From contig CM037590.1 of NCBI GenBank assembly GCA_021018995.1, positions 67,489,597 through 67,553,596 on the forward strand: DNA of 64,000 nt, given 5' to 3'. Source of the DNA: Chloranthus sessilifolius (Eukaryota > Streptophyta > Magnoliopsida > Chloranthales > Chloranthaceae). This document shows, in pieces, positions 57,640-64,000 of the stretch (its first letter is position 1; each line of letters opens with the position of its first letter). A program made the position numbers and the translations under genes. The notes beneath the pieces are model-generated. The model was not told the DNA's origin and did no database searches. It saw only the letters and a list, made by a program, of their open reading frames with translations.

Positions 57640-58195
57640 TTAAATTATTTTAAATAATATTAATTATTTTAAATAATATTAATTATTTTAAATAATTTAA
57701 ATAATTAATATTATAGGTAAATGATAAATTTACCTATAATATTAATTAATATTAAGGGTAGATCTACACTAAATTAGTGTAGATCTACCCTTATTTAGGG
57801 TAGATCTACACTAATTTAGTGTAGATCTACCCTTAAATAATATTAATTATTTTAAATAATTTAAATAATTAATATTATAGGTAAATGATAAATTTACTTA
57901 TAATATTAATTAATATTAAGGGTAGATCTATACTAAATTAGTGTAGATCTACCCTTATTTAGTGTAGATCTACACTAATTTAGTGTAGATCTACCCTTAA
58001 ATAAGGTAGATCTATACTAATTTAGTGTAGATCTACCCTTAAATAGGGTAGATCTACCCTTAAATAAGGTAGATCTACACTTATTTAGTGTAGATCTACC
58101 TTATTTAAGGGTAGATTTACACTTACTTAGTGTAGATCTACCTTATTTAAGAGTAGATCTACACTAAATTAGTGTAGATCTACCTTATTTTAGGA
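57640..58195. repeat. GTAGATCTAC palindrome array, with a 120-bp direct duplication
   Basis: About 17 copies of TAGATCTA set in AGTGTAGATCTACCCTTA or its mirror, so neighbouring units form larger inverted repeats. The segment 57655-57790 recurs at about 57836-57960. Many nested hairpins are possible in either strand. Confidence 0.93.
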
Positions 58196-58384
58196 AATAA
58201 AATGAAATACACGTACCTTCCACGTCGATCCCGTGATATTTTGTGCGATTTGGCGCCGATTTATGGTGTAAATAATCAAAAAAGAAGTGAGGAAGAAGAG
58301 AGGAAGAATAGAGGAGGAAGAAGAGAGGAAGAAGAGAAGAAGAGAGGTTTACCCGACTTTTAAGTCGGGTCTATGGTGGGGCCC

Positions 58385-58628
58385 ACCGTTCAATTCAAAT
58401 TATCGTCTGATAATTTCAAATTATCGTCCGATACGAACGATAATTTGATTTTCTTTTTATTTTTACAGCTTTTACACTTATTATCGGACGATAATTTGTC
58501 CGTATCGGCCGATAATTTCATCATTTAACTTATGGTACGATACATAGGGTATGTATCGTACCGGTGAGGTCCAAAACCGATACGTATCGTCCGATACGTG
58601 TCGGTATCGGACGATATTTTGACCCATG
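58385..58628. repeat. hAT right subterminal palindromes and end
   Basis: Repeated ATTATCGTCCGATA, TATCGGACGATAAT, GGCCGATAAT, GATACGTATCGTCCGATACG words, ending TATCGGACGATATTTTGACC+CATG. Confidence 0.88.
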
Positions 58629-58747
58629 TATGAGCTTCTTGGTCTCTCTCATTGGGAGACAAAATTGATAGTGCTAAATCAAAATGCTAGGCATTCAAAT
58701 TTTTTCCCTTTTTTTAATTTAAGTGTACAAAATTTATGGGCCACACA

Positions 58748-58870
58748 CACTACAAAAAATAAGATTATTAGCGACAGTTTTTAGCTAATAGCGGCAAGAG
58801 TATTAGCAGCAGTTTTATTGTTAATAGCAGCAGTTTATGACTGCCCCTAATGATCTTAATTTTTATAGTG
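58748..58870. mobile_element. CACTA-type MITE, copy 2
   Basis: Begins CACTACAAAAAATAAGATTA, ends ATTTTTATAGTG, flanked by ACA on both sides (58745-58747, 58871-58873). Same AGCRGCAGTTTT interior as copies 1 and 3. Confidence 0.9.
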
Positions 58871-58894
58871 ACATGATCAAATACTATCATCATC

Positions 58895-59110
58895 ATTACC
58901 TTATCATTTATTTGAGGTCAGCTTTAGGAATCCTATTTCTCCTTTATCTTTTTGTTTCGAGTTGGTACTATCCCCTTCACAAGTGCCACTTTGGTCAATC
59001 TGCTTCTTATCAAATGGCCACACAAATTAGTGAAAGTGTACTTTTAACCTTCCACTAATTTAATAGCTCAAGGTTACATATTTACATCCATTCATCTCCT
59101 AAGGTTGGAG
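58895..59110 (+). repeat. Copy B of the YUCCA-flank segment, right part
   Basis: Diverged match to about 6340-6540 (GAATCCTATTTCTC, ACTAATTT, CCWAAGGTTG words in the same order). Confidence 0.55.
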
Positions 59111-59773
59111 GAGGAAGATTGCTCTAAGCGCCGCCCGCGTTGCATGCGTAGCTTATGTTTCTAATACCTGCAAACTAGCCTTGGAATTGAAGGCTCTTTG
59201 TAGTGAAGTTAGTGTATCAACTTCAAGAAGCAAAGTAGAAAGAGATGGACTATGAAGGCCATCTCTCTCATCATTTATGATAAAGTAGGGGGCGCCAATC
59301 ACTCGTAGTAGCGTCACCTTTCAATTATCATCATCTCTTATTTTGTAAATGTGACTCACCTAAAAAAGTTATTAATGAGATTTTACAGCCAGTTGTTTAT
59401 CTGACGCTAATTCAGTTCCTTTTTCATTTAAGCTCGGGACCAGCATTGACAGATTGACCCCCCGTCAACTAGCTTTCAATGATGATGAAGGTTATAAAAG
59501 CTGTTAGATTTTGGTGGTATAAAATTTTCACATGTTTCAATGACTAGAATTTGCCATTGTTCACCATTAAATGTTCATGCACTATGCATGGCACATTTTC
59601 TTCCTATTCCTACTAGTTAGGTGGCTCCAACCTAATGGCACAAAACCCTAATCCGTAATCCGACCCTAATCCGTAATCCGGCCTATCAAAACCCGACTTG
59701 AGCCTGATAAAAAGTCGATGGGTCTAATTCAATCTCACAAAATCAGCTTCTTGGGTGAGTGCCCAAATTATAT
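59111..59773. other. Intergenic DNA, no gene seen
   Basis: No domain recognised. A direct repeat of ACCCTAATCCGTAATCCG lies at 59645-59682. Confidence 0.45.
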
Positions 59774-59776
59774 ATA

Positions 59777-59925
59777 CACTACAAAAAATAAGACTATTAG
59801 CAGCAACCAAAAACTGTCGCTATTAATAAAAAAATTGCCGCTAATAGTCTTAATAGTTTTTTTTTTTAATAGCGGCAGTTTTTTATTACAAAAAATTACT
59901 GCTAATAGTCTTATTTTTTGTAGTG
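59777..59925. mobile_element. CACTA-type MITE, copy 3
   Basis: Begins CACTACAAAAAATAAGACTA, ends CTTATTTTTTGTAGTG, flanked by ATA on both sides (59774-59776, 59926-59928). Nearly all of it is foldback sequence. Confidence 0.93.
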
Positions 59926-59928
59926 ATA

Positions 59929-62076
59929 GCCCAAGATTTTCATGCCCATAGGCAGTGTGAGACCATTCTAACATGCCCCCGCATGTGTGGGCGGGATTCA
60001 ATCAAGCCAAACCACAAGGACAATTGAATTTGGGTGACGTGAAGTGGAGAAATATCTACTCTGATAGCATAATAGCAAGTTCATGGGCCTAAATTATATA
60101 GCCCAAGACCTCCAAGCCCACATGCAATGTGGGACAATTCTAACAAAGCCCAGCCTGGCCAAGCACGATTATGTTAGGGGAAAAGATATAAGGCTGGTCC
60201 GAATCCAGCTTGAACCTAATTCAGGTCGGGTTTGGGCTTTAAAAAATCTGAGCCCAAAAGAAATCGGGCGAAACCCGACCCAATTTTGCATTTGGACTGG
60301 AATTGGGCCTATTACTGGGGTCAATAAGGATTGAGCCATTCAAAAGCCAGCTGGCCCGAGCCTGGCACCCCCTTTTTTATGGTTGACAGCCCTACAAATG
60401 TGACTCCCTACTAAGGGCTAGGATGGTCCTCCTGTACTGAGAGTTTGAAAGTTTGCAAAGTTTTTGTGAGGTGCATGCAAGCTTCCTCTGTTGTCATACT
60501 AAGATCACTAGAGAGTAGAGCCTCATATATAATCGAAGGAGTACTAAAGAATGGAATGAAAGAATCTTCAAAAAATACTTAACCAAACTCATTTATAATT
60601 CTTTGCTATTAAAAATAGCTATTATATATATATTAAAAAAATTGAACTTTTTGGTATCAAAAAGAAAGGTGAAAAATCATTAATCTCTATTCCATCATCA
60701 TCATATGATCATCATCTCCCTTGCCTTTTGTCATCTTCAATTCATAAGTCCATTGGTATACCGGAAGTTGCAAGTATGATTTCCCATGGGAATTGCACTT
60801 TTATTAAAAATCATACTTAACGAGCTGATCAAAATGGGTGGAGAAATAAGACTCATAAAGTCGATCTCAAATAAATTAATAGAAAAGAGCTACAATGATG
60901 ATGACTCAAAGTCATACTGAACTGCCAGTTGAACAGCAGTCCAACTAGATCTGCGAGGTTCCGAGTTGTGGTCCAATAATGGACCGCTCACCAACAATGC
61001 TCAATCTAATCATCAACAATGCTCAATCTATCTGCATGTCAAATCTCTTATACGGTGGAGCGAAGGCATCCCTTACGAATTAGTTCAAACGTAAGCTTGG
61101 GATAGAAGAGATTTGTAATAAAAATAATCACTTATATAATATTCAACTAGTTTTAAAACCAGTCGATAGAGGAGATTTGACAGAAAGTAATTTCACATCA
61201 TCTTATAAAAGTAAAAGCTGTGAAAGTCTGAGATTCAGTTATATCTTCAGGTTTTAAAACCTTTTGTAAAACCACATATGGGATTGTGTTTTTTTTTCCT
61301 CAGTTGTTGCAATCTAGCTTTGTTATGCCAGTCCCAAATAAAGTACACGGGGTCCCTCTCTCTTCTTTCCCTTTAGTAGCATAGTCACTAAGTTGGGGTT
61401 ACGTAATAATTCTGCAAGGTTAAAATTCAGAAAATATTCAGAGAAAAATCAAAGGGAAAAAAATATTTTTAAAATTAGATTTAAACAAAAAAAAATATTC
61501 AAAAATTAAAAGTCACAATTTATTGACAAAATTCAGGAATATTCGCAAATTATTAACAAATTTTTTTAAAATACGTAAACATTTCACAAAGCCATAAATT
61601 TGCAAAATGTTTGCAATTTTTTTCAAAAAATGGGTGAATTTGGTGACTATGTTTACCACTCTATATTTGCACCTAGGATATACAATCATTTAAAACATAG
61701 GCTACCAGTATTTGCACACCATGAATAGGTAAGTTGTACTAATCTAAATTTTCTTATTTTATTTTAATGGTGTTAGATGTGTTTTGTATCGTGCACGGTG
61801 TTAGTGCCCCACACTGGAACTCACCCTCTTTTCGAAAAAAATTATAATTTTTTTTATATCAAAATTAGACTCATTGCGAAGTACTCGTCGATACAAATTC
61901 AACGATATATAATTTGGTGATTTCTGACAAGAATATAAAAAGTTACGTTCATTTTAAGTGATGAAACAAGTTAAAAGGTGTAACTCTAATTTCGGGAGAG
62001 AAACACCAATTACTTTGGTGCTTACACAAAGCGCTGGAATGATACTTTTTTCTCAAGCTATTCCAGTCACGTATAA
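59929..62076. other. Intergenic DNA, no gene seen
   Basis: Two related blocks (about 59927-59990 and 60098-60150) share TAGCCCAAGA, AAGCCCA, CAATGTGGGA and ATTCTAACA words, as in the ends of some plant retrotransposons, but no element could be delimited. The rest is AT-rich without recognisable coding sequence. Confidence 0.4.
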
Positions 62077-62093
62077 ATTCTTCTTGTATGTAA

Positions 62094-62917
62094 TTCTTTC
62101 CTAAGTTGTGATAAAAACACGATGTTCTCTCTCTCTCTCTCTCTCTCTCTCTAGGCAATTTTGAGAGTCGGTGTCGAGAAAAGGCGTTTTATGGGAGGGG
62201 GTGGGAAGGGAGGATTTAATCCCTTTCTATCTACTTTTTTTTATGCTTTCAATAAATTGATCCCTTGGAGTCTTTTGCTTGGAGGCTTCGGCTCTCTATT
62301 GTTCTCTCCTTATTTTTCCTTATTTTAAGGTTAAAATATGAGAGTTTTATCCTCTTCTTTGTGAGAGTTTTCTTTTCCGAGGAGATTACCTCTATGAAGG
62401 CATTTTTGCAATCCATACTTGTTTCTGAAACGATTTTGGTCACGGGTTTTACCGACGTATTGATAACTTCGTTTTGTGCGAACACATGCACTATATCTAT
62501 GCCATGAGGCATTGTTTAAAAGCTTTGGTTGAAGCAATGTGTGAAGCTTTTGGTCAGTTGTTGCCCTCGTTTCTAATGTGGTGGGAGTTTTTGTGGATCG
62601 TGAGTTTGCCGATGGTAGTGGCGTCTCTTCGGGTGGATCTTCGGTGTCGGTTACCGATGGATGTTCAGGATGGTGGTGGATTCTCAAATTTTTACCTTAT
62701 GTTGAAGGTTCCTAAATTCCATGTCGTTATTAAATGGGTCTTGGATGCCATTAAATGTATTTTAATGTTAGTTATTATAACTACCACTCTTTGGATTGTG
62801 GCCCTTTACTCTGTAACCGTCTATTTGGAGTTACTTATTTTTCAGTTTGTAATCGTTCTCCATTTCAAATGAAAATGATAAAAGTTTTATCTCAAAAAAA
62901 AAAAAAAAAAAAAAAAA
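62094..62917 (+). mobile_element. Poly(A) retroposon (LINE-type insertion or retro-copy)
   Basis: The plus-strand insert ends in an (A)25 tail (62894-62918) and is flanked by ATTCTTCTTGTRTGTAA (62077-62093 and 62918-62934, one mismatch), a typical target duplication of LINE-driven retroposition. A (CT)n tract lies at 62126-62152. The open frame at 62474-62872 has no domain I recognise. It could be the 3' end of a LINE or a processed copy of an unknown transcript. Confidence 0.85.
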
Positions 62918-62934
62918 ATTCTTCTTGTGTGTAA

Positions 62935-64000
62935 AAACTCATATTTTATTAAATCTTTTACAAAAAGTCTTGATTAGAGTTAACCTAAAACTTTATATCA
63001 TTATAAATAAAACTTTAAAAGCTCTCTACTCTCTATAATAAAAAATTATTCTTTCCCAAGACTTAGACAAACCGACGCCTTGGGCATCGACCTTTTCAAC
63101 TCGAACTGTTGTAAATCTATCGTTCACGCTTCAAGAGGTGGACCATCAATCCATCTTGTTCTTCTCAGATCCCGTCGCGTAGGATGTGTTCAATCACGCA
63201 TCGATAAGTTTAAAAATCTTATTTACACCTTAATATCTCATAAATTAATAGATCTGGATGTTTAATATTATGTTTTCCCATAAAAGTTATATATTTTGTA
63301 GATCTAAACATTGTATACTTACCTTTTAATTTATTAATTTCGTAATTTGATTTGCTAGGAAAATCTGCCCCTTTTGACTATCCTTTATATTTCTTTTCCC
63401 CTAATTAGGATCTTATGTTAATTATTTTCTCGTATATTTCTTTCTCCCTAATTAGAAACTTATTTTGATCAGTTCCTTTTATCTTAATTAGAATCTTATA
63501 TTAATTATTTTATTATTATTTCTTTCTCCTTAATTAAGATCTTATGTTAATTATTCATTCCTATATTTATTTCTCTTTTTATATACATGAATAATATTAT
63601 AAAAGAAGAACATGACTAACTCTAAATATAATTTTACTATATTTATTTTCTTATAATTTTTTGGTCTTATTTCGAATTCGTAAGATTGATATGATAATGA
63701 ACCCATAGGACCTTGTATGAAAGACACTGATTGATTTAGGATCCGATGTCACATTCAATAGGGATTAGTAGATAGAAATCTATGTTAAAATATATTAGGA
63801 TTGCACCATCATGAAATTTTAGGTCCGAACTCGCAGCCACGAGCCCTAACTCGCAACCACGAACCCAAATTTACAGCCACGAATCCGAGCTCACGACCAT
63901 CGATGTACTAGTCTTGGTATTTTGGGTCATAACTTTTTACTTTGACCTCATGTTGATGCGATTCTTGTGACATTGGAAAGAAGACAACAAGCTTTACAAC
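62935..64000. other. Intergenic DNA with a short tandem repeat; no gene seen
   Basis: AT-rich sequence. At 63822-63905 a 17- to 20-bp word (CGAACTCGCAGCCACGA) is repeated four times with changes. No coding or RNA gene recognised up to the window end. Confidence 0.5.

Larger units (their letters stand above)
52834..58628 (-). mobile_element. hAT transposon, 5.8 kb
   Basis: Terminal inverted repeats CAAGGGTCAAAATA / CATGGGTCAAAATA and a perfect 8-bp duplication TATGAGCT (52826-52833 and 58629-58636), the hAT signature. It encodes a decayed minus-strand transposase with BED finger, DUF659 and hAT dimerisation regions. Both ends are rich in TATCGTCCGATA-type palindromes, and the 1.7 kb on the 5' side of the gene consists almost wholly of simple and palindromic repeats. 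Confidence 0.95.

Noticed and set aside
62474-62872. 132-codon frame as a host gene
   Set aside because: It lies inside a poly(A) retroposon with a target duplication, has hydrophobic low-information text and no start or promoter context.
1-64000. tRNA, rRNA or known small RNA genes
   Set aside because: None recognised by eye on either strand; a covariance-model scan would be needed to exclude them.

Overview
The window is nuclear DNA of a flowering plant. The only intact host gene is a four-exon YUCCA-type flavin monooxygenase (auxin biosynthesis), and nearly everything else is plant-specific transposable elements (chromovirus LTR elements, a Copia element, a LINE, a Mutator-like element carrying a ULP1-like protease, hAT, CACTA and MITEs). 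The bases are AT-rich with many (AT)n tracts and there are no bacterial-style operons. I cannot name the species.

Layout. 1-2.1 kb: an LTR-like repeat fragment with CGACCGGTCGA-type palindromes and a TATA box. 2.1-4.5 kb (minus strand): the YUCCA gene, whose exons all join in phase to give 419 codons. 4.5-9.3 kb: its upstream flank, with two adjacent foldback MITEs. 9.35-20.6 kb: an 11.2-kb Mutator-like element (9-bp target duplication, about 110-bp terminal inverted repeats) with a decayed mudrA transposase on the plus strand, a decayed DUF1985/ULP1 protease gene on the minus strand, and a 2.5-kb solo Tekay-type LTR nested between them. 22.9-25.4 kb: remnant of a Ptta/En/Spm (CACTA) transposase gene. 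26.5-34.7 kb: a 5'-truncated LINE with a 16-bp target duplication, split by a complete but defective 6.2-kb Copia element. 35.0-35.6 kb: an inverted-repeat element bounded on both sides by long (TA)n tracts. 36.2-51.9 kb: an old foldback element whose left arm received a 12.0-kb Tekay chromovirus and whose loop received a second, deleted Tekay element. 52.8-58.6 kb: a 5.8-kb hAT element (8-bp target duplication) with exceptional palindromic repeat content. 58.7-62.9 kb: two CACTA-type MITEs and a poly(A) retroposon, then AT-rich intergenic DNA.

The nesting gives a relative chronology. Target duplications could be read directly for the MULE, solo LTR, LINE, Copia, both Tekay elements, hAT, three CACTA MITEs and the 62-kb retroposon. 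A diverged copy of part of the YUCCA upstream flank (about 5.7-6.5 kb) is scattered over 36-59 kb, broken apart by these insertions.

The most unusual signals are these. (i) The Tekay element has an extra sense ORF after pol, resembling the putative plant transposon protein domain. It is interrupted by one in-frame TAG and preceded by the same TGATCGATCA array that fills the LTR. (ii) Clusters of short self-complementary motifs lie at the same place in three different Tekay LTRs, but with a different motif in each. (iii) There is an apparent 76-bp spliceosomal intron in the Tekay integrase. (iv) The hAT element is filled with TATCGTCCGATA and GTAGATCTAC palindromes. (v) The Copia gag start codon and splice donor lie inside the LTR.
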